Source of the DNA: an uncultured Alphaproteobacteria bacterium
Lineage (GTDB): Bacteria > Pseudomonadota > Alphaproteobacteria > Rs-D84
NCBI GenBank assembly: GCA_944392535.1
Contig: CALXWY010000002.1
Span: 174,201 to 238,200, forward strand
Length of the DNA: 64,000 bases
Direction: 5' to 3'
The position numbers and the translations under genes were made by a program. The notes beneath the pieces are model-generated. The model was not told the origin of the DNA. It saw only the letters and a program-made list of their open reading frames with translations, and ran no database searches. Shown here one piece after another: positions 9,018 through 17,749 of this stretch; within the stretch, counting starts at the first letter, position 1; every line of letters begins with the position of its first letter.

Positions 9018-10583
9018 CTATTCCTCTTGATCTTCTGCCTCCTTTATAGTTGTTGCATTGTCAACCAATCCTGCCTCGTTACGCATCCGTTGTTCTTTGG
9101 CACGTTGAACGTGTTTGATTTCCCATGATCCGCCGGTGATCTGTGCGGTTTCTTCTTCAAGGGTGGACACACCCAGTCTGACCCGGTGTTCCGCTGCACG
9201 TATTTCTTTTAACTGGTCAATCTGTCCACGTGGCGGTCCAATCCATTCGGCCCCCAGGTATGCTGATCTAACAATCGGGTCAGAAAAGAACCCAGGCGCA
9301 TCCAGCAGTCCTTTGGCAACGGCCTCTGATATGACCATTTCATATATCGGTTGACACAGTTGGCTGGCCAGCCATGTCCGTCTGGTGCTGAACGTTTTCC
9401 ATGCCTCAACCAGGGCGGCTTGTGCTGCGGAATAACTGGCTGTGAAATGCTTGATCAGGATTTCAAACGGCAGTTCCAGCGCAACACCGATTTGTCGCAG
9501 GATTGATTGCACAAAACCGTCAAAGGCTTGGTTCGGTCGCTTTGGGTCGGCGATTTCAATTGCCTCGTTCGGTTGCAGATCCAGAATTGCACCGGGGGAC
9601 ATCCGATAGTCGCTGTTTCGGCTGGCACTTTGCTGTTCGTTCACACCCATTGGAACCATTGGTGCCATGCCTTGTTCGCTTTCCGTTTTTACGAAAATCG
9701 TGAACATGGATGAAATCACTGCGGCCATGATTTCTGCCTCGGTGTATCTGTCCAGTTGTTTCAGACTCTCTATAACCGGGGTCAGATATGGTATGCCTCG
9801 TGTCAGGTCTGGGCGGTTTCTGGTGAATACATGCAGGACCTGTCTGTACCCGGCCTTGTCAAATGCCGGGACCTTGGTGTAAATCAGTTCGCCTTTGCCA
9901 TGGTCATCTGGGTTTCTGTTCGCAACGTGGTATGCGACCGGTGCGCCGTCCTTGTCCAATTCAACCCCGGCAACAATGTTGTCTTCGGTGTTGTCTGGTT
10001 TTGCGACCCGGTCGGCCTCTATGATTTGCAAACAGGTGCCAAATGGATTGTTGGCACGTTCCTTGTATTTGCGTAATACGAACACATCGCCGGACTCCAG
10101 GCAAGAACGCAGAACCAGCGATTGCATTTCTGCAAAGGTCTGTCCACGTGTGATGTCGCTGTCCCGACTGTCGGCCCACATCCGGAACAACCGTTCAGCT
10201 TTGGATTCCCATGCCTCCATTGCCTCGTCAGTTTTCAGATACTGGCGCAGGACGTTGCGGTCAATGTGCGACTGTGGTTTCAAACCTGTGCCGATGACGT
10301 TCGTGATTACTGTGTTCACAGCCCCGACCGCCAACGGTGCGTTGCGCAATAAATCCCTGGAACGATCACGCAATACCGGCAAATCATCAAGTGCAACACT
10401 GTCTGCAGAACCGCCAATCGGGTTCCAGGTCTGTGTCTGTCGGCGGTCCGTTCTGGCACCGGTATAGCCACCCAGCATCGCCATATGTGTGCGTGCCTGC
10501 CACCGTCTGAGTCCGGCCTGTGGTGCAACCCACGAAATCGCCTTGTCCACGATTGTCTGTTTTGGTAATTCAAATTTTTTCAT
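9018..10583 (-). CDS. Phage portal protein, lambda gpB family
   Basis: The 521-residue product is a lambda-type portal. It has RRWQARTHMAMLGGYTGARTD near residue 26, the RSRDLLRNAPLAVGAVNTVI helix, and the FTASYSAAQAALVEAWKTF segment in the C-terminal third, all typical of this family. It forms the dodecameric ring through which DNA is packaged. The start ATG at 10583 follows a terminator directly and has no visible Shine-Dalgarno sequence, which suggests the upstream cargo unit replaced the original leader. Confidence 0.93.
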   Translation of the reverse strand: MKKFELPKQTIVDKAISWVAPQAGLRRWQARTHMAMLGGYTGARTDRRQTQTWNPIGGSADSVALDDLPVLRDRSRDLLRNAPLAVGAVNTVITNVIGTGLKPQSHIDRNVLRQYLKTDEAMEAWESKAERLFRMWADSRDSDITRGQTFAEMQSLVLRSCLESGDVFVLRKYKERANNPFGTCLQIIEADRVAKPDNTEDNIVAGVELDKDGAPVAYHVANRNPDDHGKGELIYTKVPAFDKAGYRQVLHVFTRNRPDLTRGIPYLTPVIESLKQLDRYTEAEIMAAVISSMFTIFVKTESEQGMAPMVPMGVNEQQSASRNSDYRMSPGAILDLQPNEAIEIADPKRPNQAFDGFVQSILRQIGVALELPFEILIKHFTASYSAAQAALVEAWKTFSTRRTWLASQLCQPIYEMVISEAVAKGLLDAPGFFSDPIVRSAYLGAEWIGPPRGQIDQLKEIRAAEHRVRLGVSTLEEETAQITGGSWEIKHVQRAKEQRMRNEAGLVDNATTIKEAEDQEE

Positions 10584-10589
10584 GTCATA

Positions 10590-10615
10590 AAAAAAGACAC
10601 ACCGAAGTGTGTCTA
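10590..10615 (-). terminator. Strong terminator between the two-gene cargo unit and the portal gene
   Basis: On the minus strand AGACACAC, a TTCG tetraloop and GTGTGTCT are followed by a run of T (10596-10590). The run ends only a few bases before the portal ATG. Readthrough or another start would be needed for portal expression from upstream. Confidence 0.88.
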
Positions 10616-10633
10616 TCCTTGTTTTAATTTTTG

Positions 10634-11512
10634 TTAAAATAATTTTGCATCTGTCCGCACGTGCTTGTGAACATGCAGTACTTTTTTAATGTCCAATTCA
10701 ACGTTTAGTTCTTTATCTGCTTTCTTTTCTACAGTTATGTCCGCTAAAACGGTCATTGTGTCCTGTGGGCTAGGAAATTCTTCTGGTGACATTTCGCCAT
10801 TTTGGAATTTATTTAACCACTGCTCATCAGAAATTTTTGCATCCACTGAACGTTCATTGTAAACGACACTCCATTTGCTGGAACCTAGGTAATCTGGTTT
10901 TTTTACTTGTATTGATATTTCCGTATTGCAATTTGTTTCTTTGGTAATGTACTCCCGTTCAATTTTTGACTCGTCCACACTGAATTTTTTGTTCATTTCG
11001 TAGCTTTGTCCCAAGAAGGTTGCTCTCACTGTCTGGTGTTCATTCAGCATTCCCTTAGGAACTTCAAGTGATTTTAGACACTGGGCAATTTGGCCATTGT
11101 TGATGGTTTCAATTGATAGTGGGTTTTGGCATCCTGCATCATTGTATGCCTCAACAAGTTGCGCACGAATACCGTCAAAGTTTTCGCCTTTCAATTCATT
11201 GTTTTCGTTCACAAATTTTGTAAGTTTTTTTGTCGCACCACCAATAAATTTTCCCAGATTGTCATCCTGTATGTTGGCACCGTCTTTTCCTTTAAATATC
11301 TTTTTGAACAAAACCTTTATGGAACCACGTTCAATGTTTTGCATTTCAATTGAAGTGGTAACACCGTTTTCTTCGCCCGATGCACTGAGTAACAAGTCAG
11401 CCACATGCTTGTGTCCCTCAACCAGTTTACCCAGTGCAATTAAACTGTTTGCCAAATCGTCACGACCTGGTTCGTAATCTACCTTAATTTCATAATCACT
11501 GTACTCCGGCAT
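10634..11512 (-). CDS. Unknown 292-residue soluble protein, cargo unit gene 2
   Basis: Not recognised. It is a soluble, Lys/Glu-rich protein with no signal peptide. The first half is helical and contains FIGGATKKLTKFVNENNELK. The second half looks beta-rich (CNTEISIQVKKP, SKWSVVYNERSVDAKI) and ends in a charged stretch VLHVHKHVRTDAK. The ATG directly follows the TAA of the membrane protein gene, so translation is coupled. The unit sits between gpW and portal and has its own promoter and terminator, a moron layout. A role in lysogenic conversion or phage exclusion is conjecture. Confidence 0.75.
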   Translation of the reverse strand: MPEYSDYEIKVDYEPGRDDLANSLIALGKLVEGHKHVADLLLSASGEENGVTTSIEMQNIERGSIKVLFKKIFKGKDGANIQDDNLGKFIGGATKKLTKFVNENNELKGENFDGIRAQLVEAYNDAGCQNPLSIETINNGQIAQCLKSLEVPKGMLNEHQTVRATFLGQSYEMNKKFSVDESKIEREYITKETNCNTEISIQVKKPDYLGSSKWSVVYNERSVDAKISDEQWLNKFQNGEMSPEEFPSPQDTMTVLADITVEKKADKELNVELDIKKVLHVHKHVRTDAKLF

Positions 11513-11938
11513 TTATCTGATCCTCATAAATTTTTCAAATGGCTTGTTTAACCAGTCATAATCCAGACCTGTACCATCATGTGTGACTATGCCCATTATG
11601 TGTTCGGCAATTTCTTTTCCAAACAAAAAGTTTGCCTCATTGGCATATGGCAAAATTTGCTCGTTCGTGATAGGTATGCCCATTGTCTGACGCTGATAAT
11701 ACAGATCAAAAATACGGGTGTACAATTCCCATCTTTTTTGAAAGATTTCTTGTTTCCGCTGCTTTTCTGCAGTACGCCACTGTACACCCGCTAGCACAGC
11801 AACAATTATGGCAACAATTGTTGTGGGGGCCAATAATTGTTCCCACCAGGTTGTTTCCTGCAATTGTACCCACGTGGCCATATGGTTGTTGGCAATTTCT
11901 AATTGGTGTATTAAAGATTCATATTCTGACTGGATCAT
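11513..11938 (-). CDS. Small membrane-anchored protein, cargo unit gene 1
   Basis: This 141-residue protein has a short N-terminal amphipathic part, one clear membrane segment at about residues 33-50 (LLAPTTIVAIIVAVLAG), then a basic Lys/Arg/Gln-rich cytoplasmic stretch (RTAEKQRKQEIFQKRWELY) and an aromatic C-terminal domain with DGTGLDYDWLNKPF. The overall plan resembles uncharacterised single-pass proteins found in accessory DNA. AAGGAA precedes the ATG. It is the first gene of a coupled pair with the 292-residue protein and likely positions that partner at the membrane, which is inference. Confidence 0.75.
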   Translation of the reverse strand: MIQSEYESLIHQLEIANNHMATWVQLQETTWWEQLLAPTTIVAIIVAVLAGVQWRTAEKQRKQEIFQKRWELYTRIFDLYYQRQTMGIPITNEQILPYANEANFLFGKEIAEHIMGIVTHDGTGLDYDWLNKPFEKFMRIR

Positions 11939-11946
11939 TTTCCTTA

Positions 11947-11975
11947 CCTATATCACGTTATGTAAAAAAATTCAA
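11947..11975 (-). promoter_or_regulatory. Candidate promoter of the two-gene cargo unit
   Basis: On the minus strand TTGAAT (11975-11970) and TATAGG (11952-11947) are spaced by 17 bases. They lie between the gpW stop and the ATG at 11938. The -10 match is imperfect. Confidence 0.4.
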
Positions 11976-11988
11976 TGATTATAATTGA

Positions 11989-12204
11989 CTACACCGGGGT
12001 TGCCCCTCGCACTTTGATGCCACCACGTTTCTTGGTTGCTATTTTCTGTTGCAGGTATTCTTCACGTTGCTGCAACACCGCCAGTTCTGCTTTCTTGACC
12101 CTTTGTCCGTTGTACGAAGCCTCTTGCGCACCGGTCAGAATGTCCGATATCGCTTGCTGAACCTCTATCAACTGTTCTTCATAAGTCTTAATCACTGTTG
12201 TCAT
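11989..12204 (-). CDS. Head-tail joining protein gpW
   Basis: The 71-residue protein matches the lambda gpW family in length and pattern: an N-terminal helix (YEEQLIEVQQAISDIL), a TGAQEASYNGQRV beta-turn region and a second helix with LAVLQQREEYLQQKI, ending in a basic tail. gpW plugs the portal after packaging. It overlaps the terminase end by four bases. In lambda the portal gene follows directly. Here the two-gene cargo unit intervenes. Confidence 0.85.
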   Translation of the reverse strand: MTTVIKTYEEQLIEVQQAISDILTGAQEASYNGQRVKKAELAVLQQREEYLQQKIATKKRGGIKVRGATPV

Positions 12205-14075
12205 ACAATCCCTCTTGATCTTACTTTACGTCCCTGGGGAAGAGCCTGTGTGAGTTCTTCGGTCTGGGGCTGTGGTTTCTTTTTGGGTTTCATTCGTGCC
12301 TCGGCCAGTTTGTCTGCACCCAAGTCCAGGTTCAGACGATAATTGCGGACCAGCCCACGCAGTGCTGCATATGCATACACTCGGCAGTCCAGCCCCTCGG
12401 TTCGCACACCGTCTTTGCGTGGTCGCCATTCTCGGATCAGGCGACCTTGGCTCAGTTTCTTGCGTGCGATTTCATTGGTCACTTGCTCAAACCACTCGAT
12501 TTCTCGGTCGTGTGGAAAGTGCCAAATGCCCGGGCCACTTGAATCCGTCAGGTGAAGCCTGCGCATCAAGATGTCCTTGGCATCGTTCACACCAATTACA
12601 TAAACCGGCTTTTGTGTCTTGAAGCTCTTACTCGCTGTGGCCGGCCATATCGGTTTGCCAGCACCGCCGGCACCCTTGATTGCCCAGACACCATGCAACC
12701 GCCTGTCGTAGCAGTAATTGATCACGTAGTCCGTATAGTGACCTCCACTGTCGATGCAGGTTGCAGATATGTGCAAATCAGGCACGTCCTTGCTGTGCGG
12801 ATATGTGCGTGACAGGATTTCGTCCAGTTGCGCCCACAGCTCTGGTGTGCTTGGGTCGCCATAAAGCACCCGATAGTCAATTGACCACGATTCCTCGCCA
12901 CGTCCCCAACCAACGATTTCCAGTTCAAGACGGTTGTCCTGAACATCAACACCGCAGGTCAGCAGCACAACGCCAGCCGGCAGATCCAATCCCCAACGTT
13001 CACGTCTGGTCATCAATTCTGTCGGATCCACTTGTTCGCCGGCCATGTCTTGCCATGTTTCTGCCAGTTTGGTGTTCGTCCACACTTGCAGTCGGGACGG
13101 GTCGTCCTTGGCCAGCAAGAATTCACGTGCGATTTCGGTCCAGCTTGTCCAACCATGCGGAGAATACAGGGAGGACAAGTGGAACGATGCCACGTTCGTG
13201 TGTTCCGGATGCGTGGCAATCCATTTACCTTTGGTCAGAATCTGGTCCTTTTGCCAGTCGTGCCAGTGTGCTTTGCACTTCTCGCATTCATAGCAGGCCT
13301 CAGTCAGATTCTTTGGGTCAAATTTCAGATTTGCCCAGCGCAAAGGCTGCATGTGTCCACACTCGGGGCAAGGCACGTGATAGTACCTTTGGTCCCCCTC
13401 CATGAATGCCTGCTCAATTCGGCTGGCATCCTTTATGGTGGGGGTGGACACCATGAAAATCTTGCGGTTGCTGAACGTCGCTGTTCGTTGCACAGCCAGA
13501 GCCACCGGGTCACCCTCGGTTCCTGCCTCGTCCGGAAAGCCGTCTACCTCGTCCAGAAACAGATATCGTATCGGCATAGAACGCAGCCCTGACGGCGAAT
13601 TTGCACCTGTTAGTATTAGGATCCCACCCGGGAATTCCTTTAACAGTATTGTGTTTCCGCTGTCTTTTGCTCTTGGACTGCAAATACGTTCTTTTAATGC
13701 CGGACAACTTTCTATTGCCGGATCTATTCGCATCTTTGAATTGCGTTTTGCCATTTCTGTTGTCGGGTTCACGATCAACATCGGGCCTGGTGCGTTACAG
13801 ATGCAGTACCCCATCCAGTTGTTTCCACATTCCGTACCACCAATCTGTGCGCCTTTCATCATGACCACTTTTTCACACCGGCTGTGCGGTGATAGGCAGT
13901 CCATGATTTCAGCCAGATATGGTGTGCGTGCGGTTTGCCATCTGCCTGGTTCGCTGGATGCGACACTGGACAGAAAGCGGTTCTTGTCGGCCCATTGGCT
14001 GACACTCAGGTCAGGGTCGGGCTTAAATCCCAGCGCAAACGCATGCACGATAAAACTCTCATAATTCAGGTCCAT
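12201..14075 (-). CDS. Terminase large subunit, lambda gpA family
   Basis: The 624-residue motor-nuclease has an N-terminal ATPase with a Walker A-like KGAQIGGTE (about residue 74), a Walker B YLFLDEVDGF (about residue 171), a coupling STPT motif, and two CxxC pairs (CPECGH and CYECEKCK). The C-terminal nuclease begins GVDVQDNRLELEIVGWG. It packages DNA into the procapsid with the small subunit. The start overlaps the small subunit gene by 17 bases. The C-terminus is a basic tail rich in K, P and Q. Confidence 0.95.
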   Translation of the reverse strand: MDLNYESFIVHAFALGFKPDPDLSVSQWADKNRFLSSVASSEPGRWQTARTPYLAEIMDCLSPHSRCEKVVMMKGAQIGGTECGNNWMGYCICNAPGPMLIVNPTTEMAKRNSKMRIDPAIESCPALKERICSPRAKDSGNTILLKEFPGGILILTGANSPSGLRSMPIRYLFLDEVDGFPDEAGTEGDPVALAVQRTATFSNRKIFMVSTPTIKDASRIEQAFMEGDQRYYHVPCPECGHMQPLRWANLKFDPKNLTEACYECEKCKAHWHDWQKDQILTKGKWIATHPEHTNVASFHLSSLYSPHGWTSWTEIAREFLLAKDDPSRLQVWTNTKLAETWQDMAGEQVDPTELMTRRERWGLDLPAGVVLLTCGVDVQDNRLELEIVGWGRGEESWSIDYRVLYGDPSTPELWAQLDEILSRTYPHSKDVPDLHISATCIDSGGHYTDYVINYCYDRRLHGVWAIKGAGGAGKPIWPATASKSFKTQKPVYVIGVNDAKDILMRRLHLTDSSGPGIWHFPHDREIEWFEQVTNEIARKKLSQGRLIREWRPRKDGVRTEGLDCRVYAYAALRGLVRNYRLNLDLGADKLAEARMKPKKKPQPQTEELTQALPQGRKVRSRGIV

Positions 14076-14544
14076 TGAGGAAGTCCGTTAAATGTTCCAA
14101 ACTTTCCAAGATTTCGTTGCGTAGAATTTGTTTGATTTCTACCATGTCAGTCTTGCCGATCAGCACATTCGCCACTCGGTCTGGAATTTTCAACAACATG
14201 TCCCTGGCAAACCTGGCTGCGTTAAATGCATCTGTTTCCGTTTGTTTCAGAGGAATCATTGCACCGGCTTGTTTCTCGTACTCCAGTTTTTTCAACAACG
14301 CATCATACAGTTCCTTTTGCGCACGACTTTTCTGAAACGAAACAGCAGCCTTGTTTTCGTCCGGAATTGTCGGCGACTGTGCAGGATTTGTATTCGCATC
14401 CCATTGTCGGTCTGCATACTGCTTGTTTATCATTCCATCTTCGGTTACTCCAATTCGTCCGGCTTTGATTGCCTTGCGGACAGCCATGTCAGACACGCCT
14501 CTCTGGTCGGCATATGCTCGGATCGATAATAACTTGTCTGCCAT
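14059..14544 (-). CDS. Terminase small subunit (Nu1-like)
   Basis: The 161-residue protein has an N-terminal winged-helix DNA-binding segment (SIRAYADQRGVSDMAVRKAIKAGRI) and a helical oligomerisation region with KSRAQKELYDALLKKLEYEKQAG. This is the architecture of Nu1/DUF1441 small terminases that recognise the packaging site. It sits directly upstream of the large subunit and downstream of the methylase gene, separated from it by seven bases. Confidence 0.85.
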   Translation of the reverse strand: MADKLLSIRAYADQRGVSDMAVRKAIKAGRIGVTEDGMINKQYADRQWDANTNPAQSPTIPDENKAAVSFQKSRAQKELYDALLKKLEYEKQAGAMIPLKQTETDAFNAARFARDMLLKIPDRVANVLIGKTDMVEIKQILRNEILESLEHLTDFLNGPEL

Positions 14545-14551
14545 GGTTTAA

Positions 14552-15868
14552 TCATTTGCGTTCTGCCGCCAGTTCTGCATATGTCTTGCCGGTTGCTACG
14601 TGTATTGCTTGTCTACCCGTAAATGATTCCCAACGTTTAATTATTATGTCCACATACTTTTCATCCAGTTCAATCATTCGGCAACGACGGTTCGTCTTTT
14701 CTGCGGCAATAAGTGTTGATCCAGACCCACCAAACGCATCCAATACGATGTCCATTGTTTTGGTGGAATTGTTTATTGCACGTTCAATCAGTGCGACAGG
14801 TTTCATGGTCGGGTGCAAATCGTTGTTTGTGGTCTTGTCAAAATTCCAAACATCAGATTGGTTGCGACCACCATACCATGGTGTGGTGATTCCGTTCTTT
14901 TTGCCCAGCATTATTTGTTCGTGCTGCGATTTGTAAACGGATTCCGTATTGCCAAAGACCAGCCATTCGTGCTGGTGCTGGTATCTTGCACGTGATAATG
15001 CGAACGAATTCTTGACCCAGACGATGTATGCCTCCCATTTGCCACCGGCATCTGTAAATGCCTTGTACAGTGTGTGCAGTTCACTGCCACCCATACAGAC
15101 ATATGCGGATCCGTCTGTGTTGTTCAGGATGTTTGTCAGGGCCGTTGTCAAGAACCCTTGGAAAGCACTGCCCAGATTGTCGTTCTGGATCTTGGTGTGC
15201 TTTTCTTTGTCGTTCTTTTGGCGGAAACTGCCGTCATAGTCCACGTTGTATGGTGGATCTGTGAACGTCATGTTTGCCTTTTCGCCGTCCATCAGTGCCT
15301 TATAGCATTCCGGGTCTGTCGCATCGCCACACAGCAATCTGTGTTCACCCAGTTCCCACAGGTCGCCTTGCTGGTTCACGATTTTGGTTTCTTCAACCTC
15401 TGGCACCAGGTCTTCGATTTCTGCCATTTGCTGTTCGGTTTCAAATTCAGCTTTGTATTTCTCAATTTCCTTGTTTGAAAAACCCAATGCTGTCAGATCA
15501 AAATTGCTGTCATGCAGTTGTTCCAACAGGTCTTGCAGCATTTCTTCATCCCAGCCCGCATTATCGGATATCTTGTTGTCCGCAATCAACAAAGCCATTT
15601 TTTCTTGCTCTGTTAAATGTTCCAGACGGGCCACCGGGACCTTGGTATAACCCAATTCTTTTCCGGCCAGCAGTCGGCCATGTCCGGCGATGATTTCAAA
15701 ATTCTCATCAACCAAAATCGGATTGACCCAGCCAAATTTCATCATGGATGTTGCAATTTGTTGGATCTGTTCTTTGCTGTGGGTGCGTGGGTTGCGTTCA
15801 AATGGCTTGACCTTGTCAATTTCCACATACTCAACCCCCAGAATCAAATCTTTGAAGTTTATATTCAT
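14552..15868 (-). CDS. ParB-domain DNA methyltransferase
   Basis: The 438-residue protein joins an N-terminal ParB/sulfiredoxin-like domain (residues about 10-110, with FERNPRTHSKEQI and the core FEIIAGHGRLLAGKEL) to a beta-class amino-methyltransferase. The catalytic motif TFTDPPYN is near residue 205, and the SAM-binding VLDAFGGSGSTLIAAE comes after it, which is the beta-class order. It would make N4-cytosine or N6-adenine marks. Phages often carry this fusion to evade restriction. No partner nuclease lies next to it, so it is probably an orphan methylase. Confidence 0.93.
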   Translation of the reverse strand: MNINFKDLILGVEYVEIDKVKPFERNPRTHSKEQIQQIATSMMKFGWVNPILVDENFEIIAGHGRLLAGKELGYTKVPVARLEHLTEQEKMALLIADNKISDNAGWDEEMLQDLLEQLHDSNFDLTALGFSNKEIEKYKAEFETEQQMAEIEDLVPEVEETKIVNQQGDLWELGEHRLLCGDATDPECYKALMDGEKANMTFTDPPYNVDYDGSFRQKNDKEKHTKIQNDNLGSAFQGFLTTALTNILNNTDGSAYVCMGGSELHTLYKAFTDAGGKWEAYIVWVKNSFALSRARYQHQHEWLVFGNTESVYKSQHEQIMLGKKNGITTPWYGGRNQSDVWNFDKTTNNDLHPTMKPVALIERAINNSTKTMDIVLDAFGGSGSTLIAAEKTNRRCRMIELDEKYVDIIIKRWESFTGRQAIHVATGKTYAELAAERK

Positions 15869-16049
15869 ATCCTTTCCTTTTTTTGCTCTTAGGGTGCGAA
15901 CCTATTTTTTACAAATAACTCATTGTTTTTACGATTTAACCGGACAGGCAGTGCGAACCTGCGAACCATTTTTCAAAAACCAGTGTCTAGCGACCTGGCT
16001 TGCTCGCCGTTACCCTCGATCGAAAAAAATTCCCAACAGAACCTATTTT
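15869..16049. other. Intergenic stretch with GCGAACC repeats
   Basis: This 181-base gap between the methylase start and the next gene contains three GCGAACC copies (near 15,895, 15,953 and 15,962) and two copies of AACCTATTTTTTA (near 15,898 and 16,040). The second sits in a small hairpin. It may hold the methylase promoter, but no convincing -35/-10 pair was identified. Confidence 0.4.
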
Positions 16050-16604
16050 TTATAGGGCTATATGCCGCAAATTCTCATCAAAAATGGGTTTGAACTCTGT
16101 TGTGGCTATCTGTGTCCCCAGCTCAAGCATCTGCAACCGCTTTGGAATGCGTGCGAAATCCTTGATGTGGTACAGGATTTGTATCTGCGTGTTGTTCCGG
16201 TGTGCAATAACACGACTGCCGTTTCTTAATTTCATCACAAATGCCCCTGGAACATCTGTCCGGCGATTGGCTTTCAGTTGTTGCAGGTCGTTATACTGTG
16301 GCACTGCCAGCCGGCCGTTCTTGGCAACACGATGTCCGCCTGTTTGTTGCAAGGTTGCAAATCCTGCCATGGTGTATGTTTCAGACTGCAAATTTTGCTT
16401 TGTTGCCGGCCGCACTTTGATGGACTTTTCAAAGTTCGGTTTCCGCAACACAAACGTTTCATGCAAATGTTGTTTGACCCTTGATTGAATTCTCTGTGAT
16501 GTTTGGGTCAAGCTTTTGGCGGTAATGAAACGCACATTCTGTTCGCCAATTGCTATCAAGGTGTGGTTTTTGCCGTTGTCGAAAGATAGGTTTATTACCG
16601 CCAT
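16050..16604 (-). CDS. Hypothetical phage protein
   Basis: Not recognised. From the chosen ATG at 16604 the protein is 184 residues, basic, starting MAVINLSFDNGKNHTLIAIG. It contains SLTQTSQRIQSRVKQHLHETF and a RRTDVPGAFVMKLRNGSRVIAHR stretch. That pattern is reminiscent of phage minor tail or neck proteins, but its position upstream of the terminase is unusual for those. The frame is open 51 codons further upstream, and no start has a clear ribosome binding site, so the N-terminus is uncertain. Confidence 0.5.
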   Translation of the reverse strand: MAVINLSFDNGKNHTLIAIGEQNVRFITAKSLTQTSQRIQSRVKQHLHETFVLRKPNFEKSIKVRPATKQNLQSETYTMAGFATLQQTGGHRVAKNGRLAVPQYNDLQQLKANRRTDVPGAFVMKLRNGSRVIAHRNNTQIQILYHIKDFARIPKRLQMLELGTQIATTEFKPIFDENLRHIAL

Positions 16605-16760
16605 TGCATAAAAAATACCGCCCATCCGGCGGTTGACATAAAGTGATTCAATTATATACAAAATATTGCCATTTCTTTGGCAATGTGTAAAGTCTGATTT
16701 TTGCTGTGATTTTGTATCTTGTTTGGTTGTGTTTGTTCTAAATATATGTAATGCCATTTT

Positions 16761-17177
16761 TTAAGAAATTTTAGTATAATAAATGCAAACTTTTCTGGTC
16801 AGGTCTTCTATCGTTGCCTGGTGTCTTTTGGCAACTGTCTGTCTGGTCAAATGGACCTTTTTTGCAATTTTGGTCCAGGGCCGGCCGCATGCTCTCAGCC
16901 ATAATATTTTTTTGTTTTGGTTGTCTGCTATCAAAGGGAACCAGCGCAACATCACTTCTTCCCACATTGATATCTGTTGATTGGTGGGCTGAAATCTTGG
17001 TTCAGGTTGTTCTTGTTCTGTGTCCCATAGCAGTTCATACCACTCACGTCGTATATCCCAACGTTGTCCGGATATGTGTTTGTTGTATACTGGTGGTAAT
17101 ACTCTGTCGACACGTGCAGCATTCTCAACCCATTCTTGGACCAGTTCTTCTGTCCATTTTATGCTTTTGCAATTCAT
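16761..17177 (-). CDS. DUF6362-like phage protein with HTH
   Basis: The 138-residue protein starts at 17177, where GGAAAGGAT precedes the ATG. It begins with a WTEELVQEWVENAARVDRVLPP segment and ends with a probable helix-turn-helix, GRPWTKIAKKVHLTRQTVAKRHQ, as in DUF6362-type proteins found near phage terminases. It probably binds DNA, perhaps as a late regulator. It lies one base downstream of the preceding gene's stop, forming an operon with its neighbours. Confidence 0.7.
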   Translation of the reverse strand: MNCKSIKWTEELVQEWVENAARVDRVLPPVYNKHISGQRWDIRREWYELLWDTEQEQPEPRFQPTNQQISMWEEVMLRWFPLIADNQNKKILWLRACGRPWTKIAKKVHLTRQTVAKRHQATIEDLTRKVCIYYTKIS

Positions 17178-17178
17178 G

Positions 17179-17733
17179 TTAAGATCCTTTCCGTTGGTTG
17201 TAAAAGTCGTTTTCTTGAACAATCCACGAAACAATTTGGTCTATTGGCAGCCATTGTCCCTTGCGTTTAAGTTTCAATGTTTCTTCTGCACGCATGATCA
17301 CAGACATTGGATAGCATGCTGTAAATTCTGCAAATTGTTTCTTTGCAATGGTCACCACATCAAATGAGAAATTTTCGTCAATATAGAATTCCAACGGCTT
17401 TTCAACAAAGTTTTCAACAGGTTTGGCTGCATTACTACTTACACTACCTTTCATTGTGTTTTTATTGTGTTTGGTTCTTTTGGCTACTACTACATCTACT
17501 CCAGATATCTGTTCTGATATCATTGTTGATTTTTTCCTGTTTGCCAGCATGCGATCACATTTCTCTTGGTACTTTCTGACATCTTCTTCAATCTGTCTTT
17601 TGATGAATTGCCATATTCCCAGATCACAATCACGTTCCGGGTATTCAAATATGCACCGCAGCAAATCTGCACATTGCTTGTCTGTCAGGTCTTTGATAAA
17701 CACTGATAAATTCGGGTCTATAAGTATTTTCAT
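17179..17733 (-). CDS. Hypothetical phage early protein
   Basis: The product from the ATG at 17733 (RBS GAAAGGA) is 184 residues. The N-terminal third (KDLTDKQCADLLRCIFEYPE, then a helix with EEDVRKYQEKCDRMLANRKKS) resembles DUF6291-like replication-region proteins of phages. The middle is Ser/Thr/Lys-rich and probably disordered. The C-terminal part (FAEFTACYPMSVIMRAEETLKL) is helical. Function is unknown. It is in the early operon between an HTH protein and a zinc-ribbon protein. Confidence 0.65.
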   Translation of the reverse strand: MKILIDPNLSVFIKDLTDKQCADLLRCIFEYPERDCDLGIWQFIKRQIEEDVRKYQEKCDRMLANRKKSTMISEQISGVDVVVAKRTKHNKNTMKGSVSSNAAKPVENFVEKPLEFYIDENFSFDVVTIAKKQFAEFTACYPMSVIMRAEETLKLKRKGQWLPIDQIVSWIVQENDFYNQRKGS

Positions 17734-17749
17734 GTGTATTCCTTTCGAG

